This document shows, piece after piece, positions 34,190-42,565 of a stretch of DNA of 64,000 nt (its first letter is position 1; the number at the start of each line of letters is the position of its first letter). The stretch is from Flavobacterium soli DSM 19725 (GTDB lineage Bacteria; Bacteroidota; Bacteroidia; Flavobacteriales; Flavobacteriaceae). The stretch spans positions 124,001-188,000 of the forward strand of contig NZ_AUGO01000001.1 of NCBI RefSeq assembly GCF_000422705.1, read 5' to 3'. A model generated the notes under the pieces. The model was given only the letters and a program-made list of their open reading frames with translations, searched no databases and was not told the origin of the DNA. A program made the translations under genes and the position numbers.

Positions 34190-34612
34190 TTATTCTTGAG
34201 TTTCTTCTTTTTTAGCTTTAGCTACTTTTTTCTTTGGAGCTTCTACTTCTTCTTCAGTTGCTGGAGCAGCTTCTTTTTTAGCAGCAGCTTTCTTAGCACC
34301 TGGAAGTGTAATTCCAGAAATTTGGATTTGAGTCAAATATTGACGGTGTCCATTTCTCTTTTTGTAACCTTTTCTTCTTTTCTTTTTGAAAACGATTACT
34401 TTGTCTCCTTTTAAGTGTTGTAACACTTTAGCTTCTACCGAAGCACCTTCTACAGCCGGGGCGCCTAAAGTGATTGTTCCGTTGTCATCTAATAAAAGAA
34501 CTTTTGCAAAAGAAATTGCATCTCCTTCTTTATCAGCCAAACGGTGAACATAAACCTTTAAGTCTTTGCTTACTTTAAATTGTTGCCCTGCTATCTCTAC
34601 GATTGCGTACAT
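34190..34612 (-). CDS. rplU: 50S ribosomal protein L21 with Lys/Ala-rich tail
   Basis: A 140-residue L21. Residues 1-103 are the normal domain (YAIVEIAGQQFKVSKD; KKRRKGYKKRNGHRQ). The last 35 or so residues form a low-complexity Lys/Ala/Glu tail, which makes it longer than the roughly 103-residue E. coli L21; such tails are common in Bacteroidetes. First gene of the L21-L27 operon with its own promoter. Confidence 0.97.
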   Translation of the reverse strand: MYAIVEIAGQQFKVSKDLKVYVHRLADKEGDAISFAKVLLLDDNGTITLGAPAVEGASVEAKVLQHLKGDKVIVFKKKRRKGYKKRNGHRQYLTQIQISGITLPGAKKAAAKKEAAPATEEEVEAPKKKVAKAKKEETQE

Positions 34613-34643
34613 AACAATGATGTTTAGTTAATTTTTAAGGTTG

Positions 34644-34674
34644 CAAATATACAACTTATTATTATATGTGCAAT
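34644..34674 (-). promoter_or_regulatory. Promoter of rplU-rpmA
   Basis: Minus strand: ATTG at 34674-34671, a 19-base spacer, then TATATTTG at 34651-34644. Both elements and the spacing agree with the Bacteroidetes consensus apart from the first base of TTTG. Confidence 0.72.
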
Positions 34675-34807
34675 TACATTGATAAAAAATATTTAAACTC
34701 TAAAAAACAACTCTTTAGAATGATAAACATCATCAAAAAAAAACCCTAATCAAACCCTTATCTTTTGTTAAATGAACAAGTAAGTGAAAAAATAAATGAA
34801 AAAAAGT

Positions 34808-34815
34808 TAATTTTG
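34808..34815 (+). promoter_or_regulatory. Candidate -7 box (TAATTTTG) of the M16 pair
   Basis: Matches TAnnTTTG 62 bases before the start at 34878; no -33 element at the right spacing. Confidence 0.4.
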
Positions 34816-34877
34816 GCGTAACAAAACATTCATTTGATATACTTATATCAAAATCCAATAACAAATTATTAATCGTT

Positions 34878-36203
34878 ATGAAAAAATCATTAATGGCTTT
34901 GAGTTCAGTTCTTATGCTTGGAAGCGTTGCTTCTGCCCAAAAGGTGACTTTTGAAGAATTCACTCTAGAAAATGGTCTTCATGTTATCTTACATCAAGAC
35001 AAATCAGCTCCCGTAGTTATTACATCTGTAATGTATCACGTTGGTGCAAAAGATGAAAATCCTGAAAGAACAGGTTTCGCACACTTCTTTGAGCACCTTT
35101 TATTCGAAGGAACTCAAAATATCGGTCGTGGAGAATGGTTTAAAATCGTATCAGGAAATGGCGGAACTAATAACGCAAACACTTCTGACGACAGAACATA
35201 TTACTATGAAGTTTTCCCTTCAAATGGATTGGAACTAGGTTTATGGATGGAGTCTGAAAGATTAATGCATCCCGTAATTAACCAAATTGGGGTTGACACT
35301 CAGAATGAAGTAGTAAAAGAGGAAAAAAGATTAAGGGTTGATAATTCTCCTTACGGAAATCTATTTTCTGCTGTTAAGCAAAACATCTTCAAAAAACACC
35401 CGTACCGTTGGGCTCCAATCGGATCTATGGAACACTTAGATGCTGCAACTTTAGAAGAGTTTCAAGCTTTTAATAAAAAATTCTATGTACCTAACAATGC
35501 TGTTTTGGTTATTGCTGGAGACATCGATTATGGACAAACTACGAAATTAGTAAACAAATATTTCGGTTCTATCAAAAGAGGAGCTGACGTAAAAAAACAA
35601 ACTTTCGTTGAAGATCCAATTACTGAAACCATCAAGGCTACATTTGAAGATCCAAACATCCAATTGCCAATGGCAGTTGCTGCATACAGAACTCCTTCTA
35701 TGAAAACGCGTGATGCAAAAGTATTAGACATGATTTCATCTGTATTAAGTGATGGAAAAAGCTCTATGCTTTACAAGAAAATTGTAGATCAAAAGAAAAT
35801 GGCTTTAGAAATTGGCTCTTTCAACTATAGCGAAGAAGATTACGGAACTTATTTCGTATACGGACTTCCAATGGGCGAAAACACTACTGAAAGCTTGATT
35901 AAAGAAATTGACGAAGAAATCGTGAAATTGCAAACACAATTGATTTCAGAAAGAGATTTTCAAAAATTGCAAAATAAATTCGAAAACCAATACGTAAACA
36001 GCAATTCAAGTGTTGAAGGTATTGCAGAGAATTTGGCTACCTATTATTTATTGTATGGCGACATCAACTTGATCAACAATGAGATCGACATCTACCGTTC
36101 TATCACACGTGAAGAAATTAGAGACGTTGCTAAAAAATACTTAAATCCAAACCAAAGACTTCTTTTGGATTATGTTCCATCTAAAGACAAAGCTCAAAAC
36201 TAA
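34878..36203 (+). CDS. M16 family zinc peptidase, catalytic subunit
   Basis: A 441-residue exported protease (signal peptide ending VASAQ, about residue 20). The inverted zinc motif HxxEH is H69-F-F-E72-H73 in GFAHFFEHLLFEG, and the later NEVVKEEKR region should give the third ligand. The second half is the usual non-catalytic M16 lobe. It works in the periplasm or outer-membrane space, probably as a heterodimer with the product of the next gene, 12 bases downstream. Confidence 0.93.
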   Translation: MKKSLMALSSVLMLGSVASAQKVTFEEFTLENGLHVILHQDKSAPVVITSVMYHVGAKDENPERTGFAHFFEHLLFEGTQNIGRGEWFKIVSGNGGTNNANTSDDRTYYYEVFPSNGLELGLWMESERLMHPVINQIGVDTQNEVVKEEKRLRVDNSPYGNLFSAVKQNIFKKHPYRWAPIGSMEHLDAATLEEFQAFNKKFYVPNNAVLVIAGDIDYGQTTKLVNKYFGSIKRGADVKKQTFVEDPITETIKATFEDPNIQLPMAVAAYRTPSMKTRDAKVLDMISSVLSDGKSSMLYKKIVDQKKMALEIGSFNYSEEDYGTYFVYGLPMGENTTESLIKEIDEEIVKLQTQLISERDFQKLQNKFENQYVNSNSSVEGIAENLATYYLLYGDINLINNEIDIYRSITREEIRDVAKKYLNPNQRLLLDYVPSKDKAQN

Positions 36204-36215
36204 GATTCGTATATC

Positions 36216-38249
36216 ATGAAAAAAACAATATTAATAGCAAGCTTGTTCTTAACAGTAATTATGCAAGCACAAGATCGACCTCAACCAAAACCAGGACCAG
36301 CTCCTGTAATTAACATCGGGAAACCGCAAACTTTCGAACTAAATAACGGCTTGAAAGTAATGGTGGTTGAAAACAACAAACTTCCTAGAGTTTCCTATAA
36401 TCTAACAATCGACAATGCTCCTTATGCAGAAGGTGACAAAAAAGGCGTTGCCGATTTAGCAAGCAGCATGATTGGAAATGGAACCAAAAAAATGTCGAAA
36501 GATGCTTTCAATGAAGAAATCGATTTTTTAGGAGCCAACATCGGATTTTCATCAAATGGTGCTTATGCAAGCGGTTTATCTAAATATTCAGGCAGAATTT
36601 TAGAATTAATGGCAGATGGAGCTTTAAACTCTGTTTTCACTCAAGAAGAACTTGACAAGGAGAAAGCAAAGCTTATCGAAGGTATCAAAAACCAAGAGAA
36701 AAGTGTTGAAGCTGTTGCCGGAAGAGTAGAAAACGTTTTGGTTTATGGAAAAAATCATCCAAATGGAGAATACATTTCTGAAGAAACGATCAAAAATGTA
36801 AACTTAGCTGACGTTCTTAACGAATACAATACCTACTTTGTTCCAGCAAATGCTTATCTAGTTGTTATTGGTGATGTAAAATTCAAAGAGGTAAAAAAAT
36901 CAGTAGAAAAATTGTTTGGCTCATGGAAAAAAGCAGCTGCACCAGCAGTTTCTTACACTGATCCAAAAGATGTTCAGTACACTCAGATCAATTTCATCGA
37001 CATGCCAAATGCGGTTCAATCCGAAATTTCTTTGGTAAATGTTTCGAATCTAAAAATGACTGACCCTGATTATTTTGCAGTTCTTTTGGCAAATCAAGTG
37101 TTAGGTGGAGATTTCAATAGCTACCTAAACATGAACTTGAGAGAAGCACACGGATGGACTTATGGAGCTCGTTCAAGTATTCGCGGAAACAAATATGTTG
37201 GTAAATTTACAGCAAACACACAAGTTAGAAATGCTGTAACGGATAGTGCTGTAGTTGAATTTTTCAAAGAAATCAAAAAAATCAGAACTGAAAAAGTAGC
37301 AGATGATATGTTGAAAAACGTAAAAGCAGGATACGTTGGTAACTTTGTGATGCAAATCCAAAAACCAGGAACTGTCGCACGTTATGCATTGTTGGCACAA
37401 ACTCAAGGCTTACCAGCTGATTTCTACGAAAACTACATCAAAAACATCAATGCAGTAACTGCTGACGACATTTTGAGAGTAGCTAAAAAATATTTCCACG
37501 AAGATCAAACTAGAGTTGTAATCACAGGAAAAGCAAGCGAAGTATTACCTGGATTAGAAAAACTTGGAATACCATTGTTCTTCTTCGACAAATATGGTAA
37601 CCCAACTGAGAAACCAGTTTCTAAAAAACCAGTTCCAGCAGGAGTAACAGCTAAAACTGTTTTAGACAATTACATCCAAGCTGCAGGAGGAGAAAAAGCC
37701 GTAGCTGCTGTAAAAACACTTTCTTACAAAGGTTCTGCAACAATTCCTGGAGCTCCAGCTCCTGTTACTTACACAAGCAAAACAGATGCAAAAGGAAAAT
37801 TCCTTGTAGATGTTTCAATGGGACCAATGAGCTTAATGAAACAAGCCTATAACGGACAAACTGGATATATAAACGCTCAAGGTCAAAAAACCAACCTTGA
37901 AGGAGAAACACTAGCAGACATCAAAGCTATGGCATATCCTTTCCCAGAATTGACATTAAGAAGCAATTCAGCAATCCAATTAAAAGGAATCGAAACCATC
38001 GAAGGAGCTGATGCTTATGCAATTGTAAACGGAAAAACAACTAGCTACTACGATGTAAAAACAGGAATGAAAATTGCTGATATGACAGTAACACCACAAG
38101 GAAATTCTGGTGTAACTTACAAAGATTACAAAGAAGTAAAAGGAGTAAAAGTTCCTCACACTATTATAGTAAACATGGGTATGGAAGTTGAAGTAAAAAT
38201 GGATGAAGTAAAAGTAAACGAAGGTGTTACTGATGCTGATTTCAATTAA
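36216..38249 (+). CDS. M16 family non-catalytic partner with C-terminal lipid-binding-like domain
   Basis: A 677-residue exported protein. Residues about 30-440 form the M16 fold, but the place of HxxEH reads VADLASSMIGNG, so it lacks zinc ligands and must be the structural partner; the R/Y-bearing HGWTYGARSSIRG segment typical of the non-catalytic lobe is present. After a Pro/Lys-rich linker (near 465-475) comes a domain of about 200 residues (AGGEKAVAAVKTLSYKGSATIPG..., ending DADFN) like outer-membrane-lipoprotein sorting or LolA-type folds. It probably forms a heterodimer with the upstream peptidase. Confidence 0.88.
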   Translation: MKKTILIASLFLTVIMQAQDRPQPKPGPAPVINIGKPQTFELNNGLKVMVVENNKLPRVSYNLTIDNAPYAEGDKKGVADLASSMIGNGTKKMSKDAFNEEIDFLGANIGFSSNGAYASGLSKYSGRILELMADGALNSVFTQEELDKEKAKLIEGIKNQEKSVEAVAGRVENVLVYGKNHPNGEYISEETIKNVNLADVLNEYNTYFVPANAYLVVIGDVKFKEVKKSVEKLFGSWKKAAAPAVSYTDPKDVQYTQINFIDMPNAVQSEISLVNVSNLKMTDPDYFAVLLANQVLGGDFNSYLNMNLREAHGWTYGARSSIRGNKYVGKFTANTQVRNAVTDSAVVEFFKEIKKIRTEKVADDMLKNVKAGYVGNFVMQIQKPGTVARYALLAQTQGLPADFYENYIKNINAVTADDILRVAKKYFHEDQTRVVITGKASEVLPGLEKLGIPLFFFDKYGNPTEKPVSKKPVPAGVTAKTVLDNYIQAAGGEKAVAAVKTLSYKGSATIPGAPAPVTYTSKTDAKGKFLVDVSMGPMSLMKQAYNGQTGYINAQGQKTNLEGETLADIKAMAYPFPELTLRSNSAIQLKGIETIEGADAYAIVNGKTTSYYDVKTGMKIADMTVTPQGNSGVTYKDYKEVKGVKVPHTIIVNMGMEVEVKMDEVKVNEGVTDADFN

Positions 38250-38270
38250 TCAACAAAATATTTAGATTCT

Positions 38271-38302
38271 AAAGACTGTCAGAAATGGCAGTCTTTTTTT
38301 AT
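38271..38302 (+). terminator. Terminator of the M16 pair
   Basis: AAAGACTGTCA pairs with TGGCAGTCTTT (one G-T pair) around a GAAA loop, with a T-run. Confidence 0.87.
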
Positions 38303-38352
38303 TTTTAAACCATCAATCTTTTTTAGGAGCAAATCGCTTGCGAATAAAACAA

Positions 38353-38434
38353 TCCATGTTCCCGCCTTCCTTCCAAAGCTTTTTTGTTTTTAAAGAAAAA
38401 ACAAAAAAGGCTTTTCCCTCCAGTCGGGGCTAGA
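38353..38434. repeat. 82-nt hairpin repeat, copy B
   Basis: Second copy of the element at 22398-22479. Here the stem is AAGCTTTTTTGTTTTT against AAAAACAAAAAAGGCTT. Flanking conserved words are TTCCCG, CCTTCC, TTTTCCCTC and TCGGGGCTAGA. It lies between the terminator of the M16 genes and the convergent permease gene. The 100 bases after it hold two further short palindromes (near 38491-38508 and CCCAGATTTTAATCTGGG at 38521-38538) and no gene. Confidence 0.75.
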
Positions 38435-38538
38435 TCAGAAACTTTAGGTTTTTTTTAATCAAAAAAATTTAAATCACAAACTTTATAAGCGAGAGCCAGC
38501 GGCTCGACTTCTATTGTAATCCCAGATTTTAATCTGGG

Positions 38539-39405
38539 CTATTTCCGAGCCGATAAATACACACCAACCAAAACAATAAAAGCGCCCAAAAACTGAACAG
38601 GCGTCAATGATTCATGATCCAATACACCCCAGAAAATAGCAACAAGTGGCAACAAATAAGTAACTGAAGAAGCAAAAATTGGCGATGAAATCTGAATCAA
38701 TCTAAAGTAAACAACATTTGCAACACAAGTCCCTAACACCGCCAAAATCCCAACATAGAGCATTGAAGTTTGAGTTTCGGATTGGTTTACAATTTCAAAA
38801 AAATCGGTACAACATAAAACTATAATGGCAGGAACTAACAAAACCACAAAATTCCCTGTAGTAATACTCAAAGGATTTACATCCGAAAGGTATTTTTTGA
38901 TCAGATTGACATTCACAGCATAACAAATCGCTCCCAGAATAGCCAAAGTTGCATACCAATAATTCTGTCCCGGATGGTTTACAGCTCCATTCAAAACCAG
39001 CAAAACACATCCAATCAAACCAATGATCACCCCAAAAAGCTGTCTTCTCTGAAAACTCATCCCAAAAACCAAAGCCCCAAGAACAAGGGTTCCTAGTGGT
39101 GTCAGCGAATTTAAAATCGCACTAACAGAACTGTCAATTTGAGTTTGGGCAATCGAAAAAAGATAGGCCGGAAAAAAAGTCCCCATAAAAGCCGTCAAGG
39201 CGATATATTTCCATTGGTACTGTCTTATGTTTTTCAAACTATTGAAACCAATAATGATTAGAAAAGTGGCTGCAAAAATCATTCGGAGTGAACCGAGTTG
39301 AAATGGCGACAAACCTACAAGTCCACGCTTGATAAGAATAAATGAACTTCCCCAAATTAGCGAAAGCAAAATCAGTAAAACCCACTTAGATTGTCTTGAA
39401 AGCAT
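38539..39405 (-). CDS. EamA-family (DMT superfamily) permease
   Basis: A 288-residue inner-membrane protein with ten hydrophobic helices in two EamA repeats (LLSLIWGSSFILIKRGLVGLSP at the start; AILGAICYAVNVNLIKKYL in the second half). Such permeases export amino acids or other metabolites; the substrate is not predictable. The ATG at 39405 (MLSRQSKWVLL) fits the family start better than the one at 39426. Confidence 0.88.
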   Translation of the reverse strand: MLSRQSKWVLLILLSLIWGSSFILIKRGLVGLSPFQLGSLRMIFAATFLIIIGFNSLKNIRQYQWKYIALTAFMGTFFPAYLFSIAQTQIDSSVSAILNSLTPLGTLVLGALVFGMSFQRRQLFGVIIGLIGCVLLVLNGAVNHPGQNYWYATLAILGAICYAVNVNLIKKYLSDVNPLSITTGNFVVLLVPAIIVLCCTDFFEIVNQSETQTSMLYVGILAVLGTCVANVVYFRLIQISSPIFASSVTYLLPLVAIFWGVLDHESLTPVQFLGAFIVLVGVYLSARK

Positions 39406-39466
39406 AATAAAATTTTTGTTTCGCAAAATTCTATTTTTTAAATGGAAAACCCCTTCTTTTTTTTGC

Positions 39467-39474
39467 TAATTTTG
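39467..39474 (+). promoter_or_regulatory. Candidate -7 box (TAATTTTG) of the HMA-domain lipoprotein
   Basis: Matches TAnnTTTG 54 bases before the start; no clear -33 box. Confidence 0.4.
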
Positions 39475-39528
39475 TAATCTGTTCCAAACAAAGGAAATAA
39501 ATCGCAATCTTTTAAAAAACACACCCTT

Positions 39529-39912
39529 ATGAATTTCAAAAAAACTTTTCTAGCAATCATTCTTGCTGGATTTATATTTACAAGTTGTAAACAAACAGCT
39601 GCAGAAGCTACAACTGAAACTGCTGCAACTCCAGCAACTGAAACGCTTGCTGCAACAGGAAAAATCGAAACAGCAAGCTTCAATATCGAAGGAATGTCGT
39701 GTGAAGTGATGTGTGCTTCAAAAATCCAAAAAGAATTGACCAAGACAGAAGGCGTTCAAAAAGCTACCATCGATTTCGAAAAGAAAACAGCAACTGTTGA
39801 ATATGATCCAGGATTAATAACTCCTGAAAAATTAATAGAAACTGTTGAAGCGGTTAATGGCGGAGAATCTTATAAAGTTTCAAATTTGAAATCGACAGCA
39901 GATCAGGCCTAA
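39529..39912 (+). CDS. Lipoprotein with heavy-metal-associated (HMA) domain
   Basis: A 127-residue lipoprotein (lipobox FTS-C20), then an Ala/Thr/Glu-rich linker (about 21-45), then one ferredoxin-like HMA domain (about 48-125). The metal loop reads GMSCEVMCAS, so the cysteines are spaced CxxxC instead of the CxxC of CopZ/MerP. This may alter or abolish metal binding, though it occurs in flavobacterial relatives as I recall. Located outside the cytoplasm by its signal. No copper ATPase gene lies nearby. Confidence 0.8.
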   Translation: MNFKKTFLAIILAGFIFTSCKQTAAEATTETAATPATETLAATGKIETASFNIEGMSCEVMCASKIQKELTKTEGVQKATIDFEKKTATVEYDPGLITPEKLIETVEAVNGGESYKVSNLKSTADQA

Positions 39913-39961
39913 CATTCTGAATAAAAAAAAGAAAACACATTATAATTTAATGTTACAGCAT

Positions 39962-39993
39962 AAAAAAGGGAACTCAATCGGTTCCCTTTTTTT
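39962..39993. terminator. Terminator between HMA lipoprotein and gldD
   Basis: AAAAAGGGAAC pairs with GTTCCCTTTTT; A- and T-runs on both sides let it serve both convergent genes. Confidence 0.85.
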
Positions 39994-40556
39994 TATTTCC
40001 ATCTCAAACTTTCCATCAAATTCTGCAAATCATTCCGAACATAACTTGTAGCAGGCATGATCGAATCAAAATTAGGTTTTGCATAAAAATACACAGAACA
40101 ATTAATAAAGTGCCTTGTGCTATCAGTTGCATAGAATTGCGTGTTTGTTGCGGCATTTCCATTAACTTGATAAAACATTCCGTAGACCTTGTCTTCCCTA
40201 TTCATAAAAGGTTGTTCAATGATGTCATCTGCCTTCACGACATGCTCATAGGTTAATTTTTGGGCATCAGTCAAAAGTTTATTGATATTATTCTGAATCG
40301 GTTTATAGGTCAAATAAATTGTAGCCTTCATCTTTGGATAATCGATTGAAAGATTGCAATTGCCATTTTGTTTCACAATTCCTTCTGCATTTAAATCAAA
40401 TGTAAACGGACAATCTGTTTCATAACGAACGTATTCTGCAACTGGATAATCTAATCGCAATTGTCCGGTTGGTTTTGGCATAACATCTTCTTTGCAACTT
40501 ACACTACAAATAAAAATAACTGAAAATAATACAGCCGAAATACTCTTTTTAAGCAT
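39993..40556 (-). CDS. gldD: Gliding motility lipoprotein GldD
   Basis: A 187-residue lipoprotein (signal MLKKSISAVLFSVIFICSVSC). It reads through PTGQLRLDYPVAEYVRYETDCPFTFDLN, the conserved opening of GldD, and ends ESLRWK. GldD is needed for gliding and for assembly of the type IX secretion/gliding machinery in Flavobacterium johnsoniae; its biochemical role is unknown. Directly after gldE (17 bases), as in F. johnsoniae. Confidence 0.93.
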   Translation of the reverse strand: MLKKSISAVLFSVIFICSVSCKEDVMPKPTGQLRLDYPVAEYVRYETDCPFTFDLNAEGIVKQNGNCNLSIDYPKMKATIYLTYKPIQNNINKLLTDAQKLTYEHVVKADDIIEQPFMNREDKVYGMFYQVNGNAATNTQFYATDSTRHFINCSVYFYAKPNFDSIMPATSYVRNDLQNLMESLRWK

Positions 40557-40573
40557 GCTTTTGGTTTTATTTT

Positions 40574-41872
40574 TTAACTAAGTGTGACCTTAACTTGTTT
40601 TATTCTTTTTTTATCAACCGTTTCGATGGTAAAAATACAATCATCAAAGTTAACCTTTTGACCTTTTTTAGGAAAATTGCCCAAAATTTCCAGAATCAAT
40701 CCAGCCAAAGTTTCGGCCTCACCTTTTTTTTCTTCAAAAATTTCTTCGTTTACAGAAACAATCCTATAAAAATCTTTCAAGTATATTTTGCCTTCAAAAA
40801 GGAAATTCTTGTCGTCAATTTGAGAAAAATTGATGTTTTCATCATCAAATTCATCGCTAATATCCCCTACAATTTCCTCGATAATATCTTCCAGAGAAAC
40901 TAACCCCGAAGTTCCTCCATATTCATCAACAACAATAGCGAGATGACTTTTCATTCCCTGAAAATCCTTCAAAAGGTTGTCCAGCTTTTTGTTTTCGGGT
41001 ACAAAAAAAGGTGCCCTAATCAAGCTTTGCCAGTCGAATTCTTTTTTATCAATATGCGGAATCAAATCCTTGACAAACAAAACGCCTTCGATATGATCTA
41101 TATTGTCCCGATAAACTGGAATTCTCGAAAAACCTTTATTTACAATTTTTGGAAAAATTTCTTCAAAAGTCTCTTCGATTTCTAAAGCAAATATATCAAT
41201 CCTCGGACTCATAACTTGCTTTGTATCGGTATTTCCAAAAGAAACAATTCCTTCCAGAATTTTTTGTTCGTCAGATGAGGTTTCTTCAGATGACGTTAAC
41301 TCTAATGCTTGAGATAATTGATCGACAGAAAAATTGGATTTTTGCTTTCCTAATTTCTTTTGCAAATAAATCGTTAGCGATCGCATCGGCAAACTAACGG
41401 GTGACAGCAATTTATCCAAAACTAAAATAAAACCCACTATATTAGTTGCGAATTTTATATTGTTTCTACTTGCATAGATTTTTGGCAAAACTTCTCCAAA
41501 AAATAATATGAGAAAGGTAATAAAGAATATTTCGGCCAGAAATTTCAGCCAAGGCAAAGTTGGAAATTCAAATAGATCTCGGCCTAAAATAGAAAAAAGG
41601 ACAACTATGCTGATATTGATAAAATTATTAGCAACAAGTAATGTTGCTAATAATTTTTTAGGTTTTTCGAGTAACTTGGAAATTATTTGGACTTTTCGGT
41701 GATTTTTTTGCGAAGCATCGTCCAAGTCTTTTTGAGATAATGAAAAGAAAGCTACTTCTGCACCAGAAATAATGGCCGCCAAAAATAAAAGCACCACTAT
41801 TCCTATGAAACCAAAGATTAAGGTAGCATCTGAAGTTTGAAAAAAATCTAAACTGGGAGGCTCCGGGTCCAA
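40574..41872 (-). CDS. gldE: Gliding motility-associated protein GldE (CBS/CorC-type)
   Basis: A 432-residue membrane protein: a DUF21 domain with three to four helices (residues 15-175), two CBS domains (FPKIVNKGFSRIPVYRDNIDHIEGVLFVKDL and HLAIVVDEYGGTSGLVSLEDIIEEIVGDI) and a C-terminal CorC/HlyC transporter-associated domain. Related to TlyC/CorC proteins. It is known to influence gliding together with gldD. Sits in the order mutY-ssb-gldE-gldD on the minus strand, 23 bases after ssb. Confidence 0.93.
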   Translation of the reverse strand: MDPEPPSLDFFQTSDATLIFGFIGIVVLLFLAAIISGAEVAFFSLSQKDLDDASQKNHRKVQIISKLLEKPKKLLATLLVANNFINISIVVLFSILGRDLFEFPTLPWLKFLAEIFFITFLILFFGEVLPKIYASRNNIKFATNIVGFILVLDKLLSPVSLPMRSLTIYLQKKLGKQKSNFSVDQLSQALELTSSEETSSDEQKILEGIVSFGNTDTKQVMSPRIDIFALEIEETFEEIFPKIVNKGFSRIPVYRDNIDHIEGVLFVKDLIPHIDKKEFDWQSLIRAPFFVPENKKLDNLLKDFQGMKSHLAIVVDEYGGTSGLVSLEDIIEEIVGDISDEFDDENINFSQIDDKNFLFEGKIYLKDFYRIVSVNEEIFEEKKGEAETLAGLILEILGNFPKKGQKVNFDDCIFTIETVDKKRIKQVKVTLS

Positions 41873-41895
41873 ATCAATTAAAATTAGTTAAACAA

Positions 41896-42327
41896 TTAGA
41901 ACGGCATATCGTTATCTGGCAACATGCTATCGTCATAACTTGAGTTTTTTGGTGTAGGAATTGGGCTTGATCGAACACCTTCAGAATCTTTTTTCAAGCT
42001 CAAGAACGTAAATTCTGTAACTTGAATCTCTGTAGTATATTTTTGAGCACCATCTTCTGATTGCCATTGACGTGATTTGATTCGTCCCTCTACATATATT
42101 TTATCACCTTTAGAAAGGTATTTTTCGCAAATCTCAGCAGCTTTATTCCTTACAACAAGGTTATGCCACTCAGTTGAATTGATTTTTTCTCCAGTGCTTT
42201 TATTAATGTAAGTCTCATTAGTTGCTAAAGGAAATCTTCCGATGCAATTACCTCCTTCGAAATAATGCATTTTTACTTCATCTCCAAGATGTCCAATTAG
42301 CGTAACTTTATTTATCGTTCCATTCAT
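41896..42327 (-). CDS. ssb: Single-stranded DNA-binding protein
   Basis: A 143-residue SSB: OB fold in residues 1-105 (NGTINKVTLIGHLGDE; ATNETYINKSTGEKINSTEWHNLV; YVEGRIKSRQW), a short Pro/Ser linker and the acidic tip DNDMPF that recruits repair and replication proteins. The start at 42327 is chosen since MNGTINKV matches the family; the ATG at 42351 adds eight residues and overlaps the -7 box. Confidence 0.95.
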   Translation of the reverse strand: MNGTINKVTLIGHLGDEVKMHYFEGGNCIGRFPLATNETYINKSTGEKINSTEWHNLVVRNKAAEICEKYLSKGDKIYVEGRIKSRQWQSEDGAQKYTTEIQVTEFTFLSLKKDSEGVRSSPIPTPKNSSYDDSMLPDNDMPF

Positions 42328-42348
42328 TTTTAGGGGTATTTTTATTTT

Positions 42349-42356
42349 CAAATATA
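42349..42356 (-). promoter_or_regulatory. Candidate -7 box (TATATTTG) of ssb-gldE-gldD
   Basis: Minus-strand match to TAnnTTTG 21 bases upstream of the chosen ssb start; no TTTG at 19-base spacing. Confidence 0.45.
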
Positions 42357-42565
42357 GTAATTATTTTAAAATAATGTTTTAAACTTAATTTCTTACAATT
42401 GGCTGTCATCTAAATAATTACAAAAAAATGATTTTTAAATATAAAATAATTCTTTCAATTTTTGATTCAAAAAAACCTAGATCTCCACAATTATTTATTA
42501 TTATTTAACAACTTCCTCGATGAAATTTTAAAACAAGTTCTAAAATAAAACCTGGTTGGTAATTT

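Noticed and set aside
38518..38540. CCCAGATTTTAATCTGGG as terminator of the EamA permease gene
   Set aside because: The palindrome abuts the stop codon and has no T-run on the minus strand; it looks more like a repeat word.
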